Shown here: positions 1 to 11,116 of the stretch, one piece after another | Numbering within the stretch: position 1 is the first letter of the stretch | How the letters are laid out: each line of letters begins with the position of its first letter | NCBI RefSeq assembly: GCF_900074925.1 | Contig: NW_019716264.1 | Location: 592,626-656,625, forward strand | Direction: 5' to 3' | Length of the DNA stretch: 64,000 nt | Origin: Ramularia collo-cygni | Taxonomy: Eukaryota > Ascomycota > Dothideomycetes > Mycosphaerellales > Mycosphaerellaceae | The notes under the pieces: model-generated | The model's input: the letters and a program-made list of their open reading frames with translations, nothing else | Database searches by the model: none | Told to the model about the DNA's origin: nothing | Program-made: the position numbers and the translations under genes

Positions 1-1000
1 CCAAGCGCTCATCAAACAGCAATCAACTTCTTAGCAAAGACTCATTTTCATACGGCCATTACGCTATTGGATTANTGCCGAGTCTGACTACGAGGCGGCA
101 TCGTGTATGGTCTTTGCCTGTAAGTCGATCGTTATCGAGGTTTGGAAGCGTTATTCTGATTAAACTCATAGAGAATGGCGTAGCAGATGGTGGCAACTCC
201 TACTTATGGAAAGCGAAGACTTGTAACGATGGTCACGAAGAGGAGGCGGTATGGCCTTGACTCGGATGTGGGGCGCGCAAAATGAGGAGGAGGAGGAGAT
301 GAGGCGACGCGAAACACGAAGTACCTGGCGCCATACATGGAACGACTGCCAGAGTTTTGCACTACGAAGCAGAATATAGACGCGCATGGGGTGTCTGTGT
401 GGGATGTTTTGGAATTAGGAACTACGGCAGAGAGATTGGATCAGAATGGTAGAGAGATGAAGAGACAAAGCGACGCAGTGGCCGTTGGCTTCTGGGGGTC
501 TATCACCGCATTCCTCTTGTAAGTCTTTGCGCCTCGGTGATGGCAGCTGATCATACGATCCCCATGGCCTGCTACGTCGTGTACTCGTATGGCCGGTCTT
601 CAGCTACTACCTCTCGCTGTGATTGACGAGGAGAGTTCTAGTTTCTGCTGTCCGTAGTGCCCGATAGAAAAGCATGCCAGGCAATAAATAGAAGTTCAAC
701 GGGCATTGAATGAGCACTGAGATCAATATCAAGATTTACATACGGTACAAAGTGATCCTGTCTGTCCCCGTCTTTGCACAATCGCGTTGCCTAGCTATCC
801 GCATACAAGTCCGCGCTAGCGCGAGACGCGAGTGTATTTTATTTTTCTGCTTCAGCTTCCTCCGTGCATTTCTTTCATCAACAACAACATCACACACACG
901 CATAGCGCCGCATCAACACGTCCATCCCAGCCACACACCGTCTCGCTCCGCTACCACTTTGCCCCCCTTACTCCATCCAAAACAACCACACAACATCAAG
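1..1000. other. No supported gene
   Basis: Only short frames without codon continuity or recognisable motifs are present. The last 150 bases are C/T- and A/C-rich, as expected for the promoter and 5' leader of the gene starting at 1001. The left edge may carry the end of a neighbouring gene, but nothing identifiable is seen. Confidence 0.5.
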
Positions 1001-1535
1001 ATGGCTAGCAACAGCGGCAACGCGGAGGCCGACTACTACATTGGCTTCGACCTTGTAATTCAATCCAACGATGACATTCGTCTAATTCCATCAATCCATT
1101 CGCTGACTCGACGGTCCCTAGACAAAATTCGTCCCACGCTTAGTGGACCGTTACGATCCACAGTACTACCCACGCATGCAAGAGCATCTCCGCGAATACC
1201 TGGACTTCATCAACCTTTTCGGTCAGTCCAGCCTCCAACAAATCCACCCAGAATATAGCCAGACTAACAAACCTATAGATCAAAGCAACCGCGAGCGCGT
1301 AGCGAGAGAAGCCGAAGCTCTCACCACGCTTCGCAACGCCTACCATGTCATCCTCGCTACGCTGCCCCGCCAGGAAGACAAGGACAAGTTCTACTTGGAA
1401 GTCGCCGACCCGGGTTGCTACCAAGTGTCCATTATCATGCGTGCGGTGATTTTGGCGGAATTCAGCGCAGATTGGGCCAAGCTTGTTGCTTGGGACGCGT
1501 TTTTGCTCGGGCGCGGGGATGAGAAGCCGCTTTGA
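1001..1535 (+). CDS. Conserved small hypothetical protein, spliced
   Basis: I do not recognise the family. Exon 1 is 1001-1054 (MASNSGNAEADYYIGFDL) and the second exon begins at 1122 (TKFVPRLVDRYDPQYY...). The intron has a branch-like CTGAC, and joining restores a continuous frame to the stop at 1535, giving 155 residues. A second candidate intron, 1222-1278, has a GTCAGT donor, an ideal GACTAAC branch site and a TATAG acceptor. It is 57 nt without stops, so splicing it changes FGQSS...PID to FD and keeps the frame, giving 136 residues. The protein is soluble, charged, rich in Tyr and Arg, and without a signal peptide or membrane segment. The start is the first ATG after a C/A-rich leader. 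The reading frame is well supported; function is unknown. Confidence 0.75.
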
Positions 1536-2268
1536 GGTGGTGTTTCTGTATTTATGGCGTAGTAGAGTAGAAGTGAGATTATATTTCGTCGAGTACTACT
1601 GGCAAGATTCTATGAAATCGCTCGCCTTCCTTGTCCTTTTCTCTGAGCAATCTCAAAAGGCGTTACGACGACTACGTGGTTAGAAGCTCTATTCGATCTA
1701 CAGGACTACTGCCGTCGACGGAGAGAGAGAGCTTCAATATCATCTCCAGTGCAGCGACTAAATGGCGTTAATTGAGCTTTTTCACGCCACTTTTAGCACA
1801 TAAAGTTCCATGCAAACCTATCCGCCACCTGATTCCTTGGTCTGTTTCACATTTGAAATAGTCCGCTATGTGGTCTTATACCTAGCTGGATAGGTGTAAG
1901 CTCTGCTTGATTGCTTGAGACATCGTGACGTACTATATGCCCAAGGAGTTTGACTTAAAGAAGACAGAACAGTCTCATTCGAAGATTCAAGGTGACTAAC
2001 GCAAGAAACAGAACTACCACGACCGAGACATGGTTACATTGCCCAGGCCGACAACAATATAAGATCGACACGCCTTTAATATTGAAATGCCAGACACGAT
2101 AATTCGTGGCTCAATATACGTAGTCCAGGAGGTCGTGAACGTCTCTTATAGCTTTGTTCGGTTGATTATTCACAGAAGAATACTAAGCATAAAAAAGACA
2201 GAATGTCGCCCACGAGGGACCGTCTTTTCATTTTTTAAAGGTCTTGAGAAAGCGTTCTAGGTTAAAGC
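1536..2268. other. Intergenic, nothing identified
   Basis: AT-richer sequence with no long frame on either strand and no tRNA-like or repeat structure that I can see. Confidence 0.5.
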
Positions 2269-2515
2269 ATGAAGTTTTCAAGTGCTTTTTTCGGGTTTGC
2301 GGTCGTGTGCACATCTGCGTCGCAAGTCGCACGATGTCGAACTTCTAAGCCACCGACTGCTACAATGCTTGAAGAAGTTCGCGAGGTTCCGCTTGTTGAG
2401 AGATCCGTCCTTGGGGTTCAGGGTTTCGCTGTAAGTCATCCTGAAATGTCTTCATGATACTACGGATCTACTCATCACAACGATAAAGCCATGTCAAGAC
2501 ACGATCAACTTCTGA
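2269..2515 (+). pseudogene. Truncated secreted-protein remnant (signal peptide exon)
   Basis: The frame opens with a typical signal peptide (MKFSSAFFGFAVVCTSA) and a Cys-Arg-Thr-x-x-Pro-Pro stretch. A good GTAAGT donor lies at 2431. The nearest acceptor, at 2487-2488, gives only a few more residues before a stop, a product of about 62 residues. Beyond it, other frames contain protein-like pieces (INTYVHII at about 2550, then ATWYKNKS at about 2615) separated by a 14-A homopolymer and frameshifts. The order signal peptide, C-x-T motif, then INTYVHII loosely resembles the start of secreted fungal M43-type metalloproteases, but no zinc-binding HExxH motif is present. I infer a decayed gene; a short secreted peptide is the alternative. 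Confidence 0.35.
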
Positions 2516-3300
2516 ACTCAACAGCTAACAATCCCCTCTTCCCAAATCAACACCTACGTCCACATCATACCCACCGTAGCAAAAAAAAAAAAAGCATCAT
2601 TTCCCCGCCGGCGCCACATGGTACAAGAACAAATCAGCATCATGTCATGAACAAAGGCATACGCCACTTCCCACATCATCTTCCACATGAAAAATCTCAC
2701 ATACTCAATCAACGATACATAGGCTAAAGCCATCGAAGGAGGACTAATAGAGTTCCAATGCAAAAAAGTTCTTCGCCAAGGAACATCCCAAGATCTAAAC
2801 CTCTTCTTTCTCTTAATGGCGTACGGCACATCAATAGNGCTTTCCAGAAGGAAATCTGAATTCCGCAAGATCTTTCGGACGGAATGCGTGAAGGCTCTAA
2901 TTTCTCAAATCCATATACTGCGATTGACATGATGGATTACGAGTACTACGTTGGCCGTGGTGGTTATCACTAAAGGTGATTTAAGGTTTGTAGGGGCTGT
3001 CATAGAATGTATAACAATTGGCCGGTATGACAATGCCACGTTTGGGTGTGGCTGTCAGGGGGTCGGCGTCTCACAACGACGAGGCCTACGTTATTCATCT
3101 TTGTTTGCAAAATGCGTTCAATTCTAGTCATATTCTCGATAGTAGATACTGCGATAAACATCAGTATGCTTCTGGCACACATATCTCTAAACTCGCGAGC
3201 TGAAAGCAACCCATCAAAAGCAGCACAAACACAACAACCTTTCGCCCTCCACTGTATTTCTGCAATGAAACTATGTCAAGCTCCACTACCGACAGTGCAA
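2516..3300. other. Degraded intergenic region
   Basis: It contains an A14 homopolymer (2581-2594) and overlapping frames on both strands without consistent coding character. A minus-strand frame at 2554-2868 is hydrophobic in its second half but has no start context or recognised motif. Confidence 0.4.
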
Positions 3301-3773
3301 TTACAGCAGGCCGTGATTGCACATGTAATTACACACAAGTCGTGCACGTATATCATGAGCCTTCGGAATCACAAACCACGCAAAATCGTCTTCGCTCGAG
3401 ATAAGCGGGATCTTCCAGCCAAATAATTAGCCCAAAGCCAAAAAAAAAAAAAAAAAAAACCCCCCCCCCCCCACAAAGACAAAGCATACTTACCTCGGAA
3501 ATCAAAGTAGAATCAAACACATAATTCTTATCCCTCTCAAACCACCACTCATACGGACCCCAAAAGCCATAGTGGTCGAAGATTCTGGCTCTGATCTCTT
3601 CAACTTTTTTGAGAGCCGAGGACTGTCATTTTGAAGTGTTTTAAATGCCATGTTTGGGTGTTGTTGATGTCGAATATTAAGCCGGGGTGGAAGGAGGGAA
3701 TTAGGATTCTGATGGTGGATTGGAAGTCTGCTGGAGGGGTTGTTGGGATTGTGGGGTTGGTGGGTTCGTTCAT
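3301..3773 (-). pseudogene. Small two-exon gene broken by one extra A
   Basis: The minus-strand start is at 3773 (MNEPTNPTIPTTPPADF). The frame runs to a six-A homopolymer at about 3604-3609, where it hits TGA. With five As the frame would stay open through VEEIRARIFDHYGFWGPYEWW to a GTAAGT donor (exon end 3494). Exon 2 would be 3411-3301 (IPLISSEDDFAWF...), with a GGGCTAAT branch-like sequence before its acceptor. The total would be about 129 residues. I do not recognise the family. The one-base homopolymer difference may be a real inactivating slip or a sequencing error. The intron contains the A/C tract listed separately. Confidence 0.5.
3440..3472. repeat. A20-C13 composite homopolymer
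   Basis: Twenty consecutive A are followed directly by thirteen C, inside the predicted intron of the broken minus-strand gene. On the sense strand of that gene it reads G13 then T20. The T20 could act as an oversized polypyrimidine tract ahead of the acceptor. Such tracts are also prone to assembly error. Confidence 0.95.
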
Positions 3774-4542
3774 CTTTGGGGGTTAGGATGATTGATGATG
3801 AGAGTAGAGTTGTTTTGGATATGGTGATTTACATTTATAGGGATGAACGAAGAGTAAATAGATTCAGGGGGTGAGTTTGCTTCCAATTTTCAATGGGAAT
3901 TTGGAGATAAACGTAGNTGTTTCCAGGAGTGAGCTTTCTTTGTCAATCCAGCTCCAAGTATTTGGATCATTGGAAGAATCGAGACTACGAATAATGAGCT
4001 TGATCGAAGGGATCGATTTGGATAATAGGCTTGAAGCAATTTGATCTGCTCAGTTGGCTCAAGGCATGTCTGAACCAGGAAACCACTCTCAGCTACGCTG
4101 CAGTACGCAGCAAACTACCCGTGAGAATAAATTTAGTAGTATGCCAACGATGGCTGTCTGTGTCTAGTTGGGTGGCTCTGATCAGCTAAGTCGGGCGGTG
4201 AATTATCGGCCACAGCAGTAATTGCCTTTGTATAATTCCCACAGTCAATTGCTCATATCTCTCGACCAGTATCCGTGAACACGGTACGGCATTCGCTTCG
4301 AGTCCGTATTCACAGCAAATCTGAGCATGCATGAGACTGTGGGCAAGGTTTTTCCAGCATCAAATCATCAGTATCTTCTCCACTTCCAGCTGTGTCGCAC
4401 CGTCACCCGACTCCCTTATGAAATCTCCTTCATATCTCCCTTGTCGGGTCTACTAGCACCCAGCTCCTCCGGCTCCGNCGTTGTAACTGTAGCGTCCCTC
4501 ATTCTCAAGCGCAGGCTATGACACACGTCTATTTCAAAAATC
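3774..4542. other. Intergenic, nothing identified
   Basis: No supportable gene on either strand. The short frames at 4327-4625 look like shadows of the degraded region to the right. Confidence 0.4.
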
Positions 4543-5118
4543 TCAAGCTTTCGCTGGTGTCGCTTGCGGCGGGCATGCCAGCGCTTGTATCGACGTCTGG
4601 GACAAGGCTCTGCAGTGTTCCTCATATATTGAACTGTAGGAGATCACAAGAGAGGTGGCGCTCTCGAGGCATAATGAGGAAGTACGAACACGGTCCAAAG
4701 GAAAATGATGGTTGCACCAACAGCATCTCCAACCCACGATGGAATGGCTCCGATGGTTTACATTCTCCCCGTCCAGGCGCCCCAGTCTTCTTGTGAGCAA
4801 TACGCTGTAGAAGGTCTCGGTGCAAACCGCAAACCAACAGATCGAGTAATTCTGACCGGGGTAGACTTGACCGCCGAAAGCGTTGTAGGCAAAGTGTTGA
4901 GTATGATCACTTGTGCGTCTTCGATGATTTCCCCCCTTTCTCCGCCGGAAGATCTTGAAGGCGTTCACATGTCCAGATGTTGCCTCTAGAATGTTTGATC
5001 TCGGCAAATCTCCTTGAGTGGCGGGAAGAAAGAAACAGTTTCTTCCCTGTAGGAGTTTAGATCCGCTGGGTGGTGGGCCGAGGCGAAGAGCTGTCGTAAT
5101 TGTTGTCGTTATCGGCAC
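4543..5118 (-). pseudogene. Degraded membrane-protein remnant
   Basis: One minus-strand frame reads YPGQNYSICWFAVCTETFYS around 4860-4800. The next protein-like piece, TIGAIPSWVGDAVG followed by ATIIFLWTVFVLPHY, lies in another frame at about 4760-4680, behind an in-frame TAA. Both pieces look like membrane segments with a conserved loop between them, but no single frame joins them. I infer a frameshifted, decaying multi-TM gene. A resemblance to the C-terminal part of fungal wax-synthase-like acyltransferases is possible but weak. The alternative is chance frames. Confidence 0.3.
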
Positions 5119-5223
5119 ATTTCAATTCCAGCAAAAGTGGAAGTCCAAATTTGAAGCAATGTTATATTTCCGGCGACAGCGGTGACATATGACACCACTC
5201 TCAACGAACACAAATTGCAGCCT

Positions 5224-5922
5224 CTATAATTCCTCAATCAAGATATTCTCCCGGTCCAAAGGATGCGATTTTCTTGCCACCACTTCGTTGTGAAGGGAAA
5301 GCAGCACCTTCATGTGATTCACCCGAATTTCACCCGGACTTGGCAATCCTGATCTCGATCTATACAGGACAGGATTGAAGAGAACAGTCTTCCGCTGGTA
5401 AGACATAGCGATACTTGGATCATCGAGGTTGATGAGACTTAGGAGATGAATTCAAATATATCATGCCATTAGTGTTGATACATTCGTAAGAGCGACTGTG
5501 GTTTCCCCTTTTTCTCTAGCCTAGGATCTATGCCACCGAACTCGCACTGGCAACGCAGTCGACAAAGTCTTTGGGATGTTGGGATTGATACAATCACTTC
5601 AATCTCGTTCAAGGGGCTTTGAACACTATGACTCTGATTCAATGATTCCGCGTCAAGCGCAACCATTGACGCGGGCAGTGACATAACGACTTTTGAATTC
5701 AACCGCTTTCATCATCCATCCCCGTCCTTTTTGTGCCGACAAGGTCATCATCTCCACCGGCCAAGTCAATTTCTGCCCATAGGGCACAACCCCTCCTATT
5801 CCACCGATCCACAAATGGTTATACTCGTCAGTCTCAGGCTTGAGAACATACAGCCATGGTATGCCTGGCTTGTTCACAGCTGGGATATCGCCAAGGTCCG
5901 GATCGTCTGAAAGATTTGTCGG
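5224..5922 (-). pseudogene. Possible lost C-terminus of the long DUF6604 gene
   Basis: Directly after the TAG at 5923-5925 the same frame continues as protein-like sequence (PTNLSDDPDLGDIPAVNK, then PGIPWLYVLKPETDEYNHLW) to a stop at about 5653. A second piece in the same frame ends at 5224 (GEIRVNHMKVLLSLHNEVV...RENILIEEL). Between them the frame is closed and a stretch rich in Arg and Cys lies in another frame. I read these as the former C-terminal region of the neighbouring gene, cut off by a nonsense change (CAG to TAG would suffice) or joined to it by splicing I cannot define. Confidence 0.4.
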
Positions 5923-8850
5923 CTAAGGTTGGATATCGAGCAACGTCAGCCCCTTGATTCGTTCGCGAAGCAACTTCTCCGAGATGAGACCCTGAGCGTG
6001 CTCCTCAAAGTGTTGTTGTATCCCTGCATTCATTGTCAAGATCAACTTATCAGGGTTCTTCTCAATGTTGACAACGGCTTCGTCGATGATGATGGCTGGA
6101 AGTCCGGAACCGTAAGAGCACAAGAGCTTTGGCACGGGCTCGGCGTGCTCTGCGCTTGGCTTGCAGGAGCAGCCTCGGATGCAGAGCGCGGGTGTCATCT
6201 TTCGATGGTAGGCCGATACGGCATTTCCGGAAAACACGTATTGTGCATTGGCGTACTCAAGGTATGTACGCATCAGGCTACGGGAGTTCTCGGTGGTAGT
6301 CAGATCGTGCTGGATCTTTGGTCGTAATGCCTTTGGGATTCGGCCGGAACTTTGGTCGAAAGCTTGTTGCGTGAAGTATCTGCCTTGCGCAGATATGTAG
6401 CCAGAGAATACTTGTGCAGCAATGTCGATATCCGGACTCGTCGACTTGCATTGTAGTAGGCCGGCAACCAGGTTGATGCTGTGGCTCTCATCAATCATCT
6501 TCGTACCAAGCTTATCCTTGGCCCAGTCTGTCATGCCCACTGATGGGCTCACAACACGGGTTATCTCGTCCAATAGAACTGCACATGTAACCGTAAATGA
6601 CACATAATCGAAGTTGAGCAGTGGCTCTTCGCTTTGGATGGCCTTCTTGAAGGTCGTCAAAAGCTGTACTGGCGTAAAGCTGTGGTCCAGAAGGCCAGAG
6701 GACTTTCCAGACGTAGCATCTGACCGAGTCAAAGTCTGCAACACGATCTCGACTGTCCTACTCTTGGAGTCACTCGTGCCGGGCTTCCCTTGATTTGCTT
6801 GACGATCGGCCATTCTCCGGAGAAGCGGGGATGAGATGGAGATTTTTCGTGGCTCATGCAGCTTGCCATTCTGTCGTGCGTCGCTTGCAAAAGCTTTGGC
6901 TTCTACCCCTAGGGCCATGAGGTAGCGCTTCACTGCAGCATCTGCGTCATATGAGGTTCCCATCTTCGTAATAAGCGGCTGCTTAGCTTTGAAGGAGCTA
7001 AGCACGAAGTCTATGTCGGGCCAATCAGTTTTGAGAGCACCCATTGCACGAAGAGCCTTGTAAAGGTGGGCAGTCGAAAGAACGATAGAACCAGAATTGG
7101 CAATCGTACAGCCAGCATCTAAGAGACCAAGCTTCAAGTCTGCAAGGATCGCTCCTGCATGGGCTGGCAGCTTTTGCTCAAAGGGCGAGACAGTTACCCC
7201 ATCTACAACTTTGGAGGTCTGCAATGACGATGGAATGCCACATTTGCCACCACAGCGCTGTGAGAAGTTCTTCTCGAACCGGTTCTGTCCCTGGGAAACC
7301 CAAGCGAGCTTTTGAACAGCTTCATGCGCCTGGGGAGAAAACGAAGTCAATGGGTAGCTTCAGCAGAGTGTCGGCTGGTACATACATCATCAAAATGGTA
7401 ACCACTGTTGTAGCCGTATGCGGAAAGACCGGTACCGATCTCCTTGTTTCTTTTGAAAGTCTTCCGTAAAGCATCAGCACCATAGCCAATGTGTTGCCCA
7501 AGCATATCGTATATATCAAGATATATCTGACACGCTACGACTAGCCTAGATAGTAGTACCGAAACGATTAGCTCTTCGCTCTCATCTCAAAGGCGGAGGA
7601 GACGTTATCCATAGTGCTTACCACATGGCAAAGTTTCCATCGCGATGGAGCTGTGCCAGTCCTTGCACAAACTCGTCAACGACGACATGATCACACATTG
7701 GAGCGTGGCTGAATGCATGTAGCTCAGGTGAGAGTTGATATAAAATATCACAGAACTCATGGAATCCATGATATGGATTGATCATTTCCCGGCTGCCAAG
7801 TGACCTCTTGCCAACAGCTGCGGCACAGGCAGCAGTAGCGTCGTATCGAAAGCTCTCCAGACAGGCAAATGCAATGGGACATAACAGTTCCACGATGTTC
7901 AAGTCAGAGGGTGGAGGTCTGGTTGACCTTTGAGAAGCGGCCGGGCAAATCCACAGTACACGGCCAGCGACGCAGTACTGTAGGTTGAAGTACCTCATGA
8001 GAGACTTGAAGTCTGTAGCCCGGCTAACTGTGCTGTCTTTCGCAAAGTCTTCCTCGGCGCATCGCATGAGACCGAATGCAGTGTCCGTCACGGAGCTTGC
8101 AATCAGGAAGCTGACTTCGCCTTTGCTGTACTCCAGCCAGGTTGACAGTACGTATGCACGAATGTCAGCCAAGTCTTGGAGGAAGCACCAGACGACGAAA
8201 GATGTATCCTCTTCGGCAACCAGTTTGAAGTTCATCTGAGGAGGCGAAGTTGCTTCTTGGTAGGAGGGCGGCGGATCACCTTCCATTATCGGCGATGGCT
8301 CATCGAGTTGGAGGAGGTTGAAGAGGTTGTTAAGTTTCCCACTGCTTATCTCCTGCGGAGATTTTCGTTTCTTCTTTGCAGCATCCGTTGCATCGCGGCT
8401 CGGCTGGGTCGCCTGTGCTGCAGGAGGCTGTTTATCGCAGGCCTGGAGCAGCAGACGCAGTACTTTTTGTAAAACTTGAATGAAGTAGCGATGGTTGATG
8501 TTCTCCTTCTTCAGTTTGCCATTGTCTGATAAGGGCTGTGCGCTATACCATTCGGCACACTTTTCTCTTCCAGCGATCACTTCCCGGGTGATGTCGATGA
8601 TTTCCTGTGGCACCGGGACTGAATCCGAACTGGCGATAGCTTCAGCAAGCTTCAACAACTCTTGAGTACCGACCTCAACGTCCTTGATGCTCTTTTCTGA
8701 CTGCTTTTTGGTGGACACGCCGCTGTTCAAGGACTTGAGCACTTTCTTTAGGTCGCAGCAACGACCACCGGTGATGGAGAGCCATTCAACCAAACGTGAA
8801 GTTCCAGCCTTGTACAACTTGTACCGACCAATGAGAGGCTTGGGTACCAT
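5923..8850 (-). CDS. Large DUF6604-domain protein
   Basis: Three exons: 8850-7622, 7545-7386, 7329-5923. Both junctions keep the frame (FAMW-LVVACQIYLDIYD and YHFDD-AHEAVQKL), giving about 931 residues. The N-terminus carries the features I associate with the fungal DUF6604 domain: YKLYKAGTSRLVEWL at about residues 10-25, a helical EIIDITREVIAGREKCAEWY segment, and HRYFIQVLQKVLRLL, followed by a Lys/Arg-rich linker and PPPSYQEA. The middle and C-terminal parts are long, helical and without membrane segments or catalytic motifs that I recognise. No function is established for this family. The gene diverges from a second DUF6604 gene at 9676. The stop is an in-frame TAG with protein-like sequence continuing beyond it, so the annotated end may be premature. 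Confidence 0.75.
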
Positions 8851-9675
8851 GATTCTTTCTTGAGTCTTGAAGACCGGGGTGGGCGGTTTTGTAAAAGTGA
8901 ATGTAAAAACAAAGCTGGAGGATGGAAAGAAGGGAAGTTAGAGACGAAGAGCTCTGTAGAGTCTGTACCTGTCATATTCGTCAGTAGTGACGGATACTTA
9001 GCATGCATGTCTGCACTTTTGGGAGAACCCAGAATGGATACCCTGGTTTCCCCACAGGCGGCGCGGCGCCAATATCTGTTCGTCGCCAGGATCCTCGTAG
9101 ATGTAGATCAACATGCTGTACGGTTTCCATCCTTGACGCAAACATGCGCAACTCAAGCCACAGTCATCGATACGACGAGTGCTTTTTGTTGCCATAAAGA
9201 CCGTGCTCAGCTTGTGAAGATTGATCACAGAGTCGAATCATCGACTCGCTTGTCAGAAGTTGGAACAGGAAGAAGATGTGGAGACGCTGTCGTTGCTTCT
9301 TCTTTTGTGTGTGTGTAACAGACATCGACGTGACAGGTCGTAAAAGTGTAAGGTAATGATGAGCGCATGGATCTCGATTCTTGCTGTTCCGGACCAGGGA
9401 TTCAGGCTCGATCCCGATTGGTCAAGAGACATTCACCCCGGCATGGTCTCTGAACTAAGGTACCAAGTAAATGCGGGTGTTTAATTTAAAGTACGCCAGG
9501 AGTTCCTTCACTGACATATCGGATGAACTCTCATCTAGCCTCCAGGACCTGTATACCAATATGGGTCTTCCCCTCAGCTGTAAGCCGGGTCGTGACTTGG
9601 AGGTCCATCTAGCTTCCAGCTCTTCTCTCACTCCTCTCCGAGGACCTTCCAGACCCATCACACAGGCAACACAAC
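8851..9675. promoter_or_regulatory. Shared region between divergent DUF6604 genes
   Basis: It separates two head-to-head genes whose starts are 825 bases apart. A C/T-rich, C/A-rich leader precedes the ATG at 9676. No long coding frame with protein character is seen, and no specific operator can be named. Confidence 0.4.
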
Positions 9676-10407
9676 ATGGCACCGAATGCCACATCTGACA
9701 TGTACACGCAATATAAAGCATACACCAACGAGATCTCAACATGGCTGGGCAAAAACGCTGACCGCTGCAACATCACTGTGCCCGTAACCCCTGGCAAACC
9801 CAAGTCGCCGTATCCAATCTCTCAGAAGCAATACAAGGTCCTGGCCACCTCAGTCGCCCAGTCTACAGATCCGATCATTGTCATAGATACAAACATTCTG
9901 TCAGTCATTCGCCTGACCATCGAACTGAGAAAGAAAGCTATCCCGAGACTTGCCAAGATCAACGCGATGAGAGCCGGGAAAACATACAACCAATTTTCCG
10001 CCGAACATTACCACTTTGTCAAGATTCTGGAGGAAGTCCTGGACATTCTGGAATCTGTTGCAAAGGCACGTAGCGAGGCTTCCAACAGGAAGGCAATATC
10101 TTTCGGCGCCTTCTATTGTGCTTTCGTATCAGGGGACGACGACGATTTCCTCGCGATTTTGCCGGACACTGAGAGGGCCTCGTATGAGTCCGGATCTGGG
10201 TTCGAAGGAGAAGAGGCTGAGAGTGAGCTCGAAGAAGATCAAATTGGATACGAGCATGATGAAGACGGTATTGACCATGAGCTTGGAGGAGACAGTGTCG
10301 GACTTGAGGCAGACGACATCGAGTATGAGCTGGAAGGCGACGAATTCGAGCGACTGCTTGCCGTGTACGCTATCATCGAAGACGCCACCGCCGGCTATAG
10401 ATCTTGA
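9676..10407 (+). CDS. Short DUF6604-domain protein with acidic tail
   Basis: Intronless, 243 residues. The N-terminus matches the neighbour at the same landmarks: YTQYKAYTNEISTWL near residues 10-25, PISQKQYKVLATSVA, a helical RLTIELRKKAIPRL segment, and HYHFVKILEEVLDIL near residue 115-130. After the domain the protein becomes strongly acidic, with imperfect repeats of the type GxExxExE/ELEGDE at about 165-230. It lacks the roughly 650-residue C-terminal part found in the divergent neighbour, so it is either a stand-alone domain protein or a truncated copy. The ATG at 9676 follows a CACAACATGG context and precedes the domain, which supports the start. Function unknown. Confidence 0.7.
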   Translation: MAPNATSDMYTQYKAYTNEISTWLGKNADRCNITVPVTPGKPKSPYPISQKQYKVLATSVAQSTDPIIVIDTNILSVIRLTIELRKKAIPRLAKINAMRAGKTYNQFSAEHYHFVKILEEVLDILESVAKARSEASNRKAISFGAFYCAFVSGDDDDFLAILPDTERASYESGSGFEGEEAESELEEDQIGYEHDEDGIDHELGGDSVGLEADDIEYELEGDEFERLLAVYAIIEDATAGYRS

Positions 10408-11116
10408 CAGTCAGCTCACGGCGAATTCTAACATCTGGATTAAACATGGTTGACGAGATAGTCGCTGGAGAAGAACCGCATCTGCTTTTTCGACCAGAAT
10501 TTTGGGCACCGATTGCCTTTCGCTGAAGTCTTTGCCGGAATTCAAAACGCACCTGCGCGGCCAGCTGGACAATTGTTCTCTCCGGATATTGCTTCGATGA
10601 GGCCAGTTTCGACGGCAACTCGGAGAAAGCCGATCACTTCATGTGGCCGCTGATGTGGTGAAGGCGTGCCAGTGGGAGTGCCAAGGAGGAGGTGAACAGA
10701 ATTGGATTTGTGACGAGCATGGCTCTCTTTCGTGGCTTTGAGGGTACGATGGATGTTTAAGCTGTATCGTGGTTATAGCGAGAGGAAGAGATGTAAATCT
10801 GGAGAGGTGTGAGAAATGGCTTTCCGCGGTTGTCGCTTCTCAAGCATTTTTGGAAATGCTGGCTACACTAGTGGGAAGGCGGGAAGCGGACACGTGCTCG
10901 ACGTAGCCCGTTTGATCCGGAATAAGGTATTTCTTGTGTCGGCTCTGGATCGACCTGCAGTGGGATTACATATGTGGTGGAAGGAGACCGTTAAAATCTT
11001 CAGATTGGACAGATATCTGTTGCTATTTCTTGCGCCTTGTGGGCCCAGCGTCGTCCTCCCGGGCTGCTTTCTCTATGCGCTTGACTAAAAGTGATGCGCT
11101 TCAACGCCCGCAGACA
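10408..11116. other. Intergenic, nothing identified
   Basis: No frame with coding character. The window between two convergent genes probably holds both 3' ends. Confidence 0.45.

Noticed and set aside
9390..9430. GGCTCGATCCC, resembling a tRNA B box
   Set aside because: No A box or cloverleaf stems could be found at the right distance.
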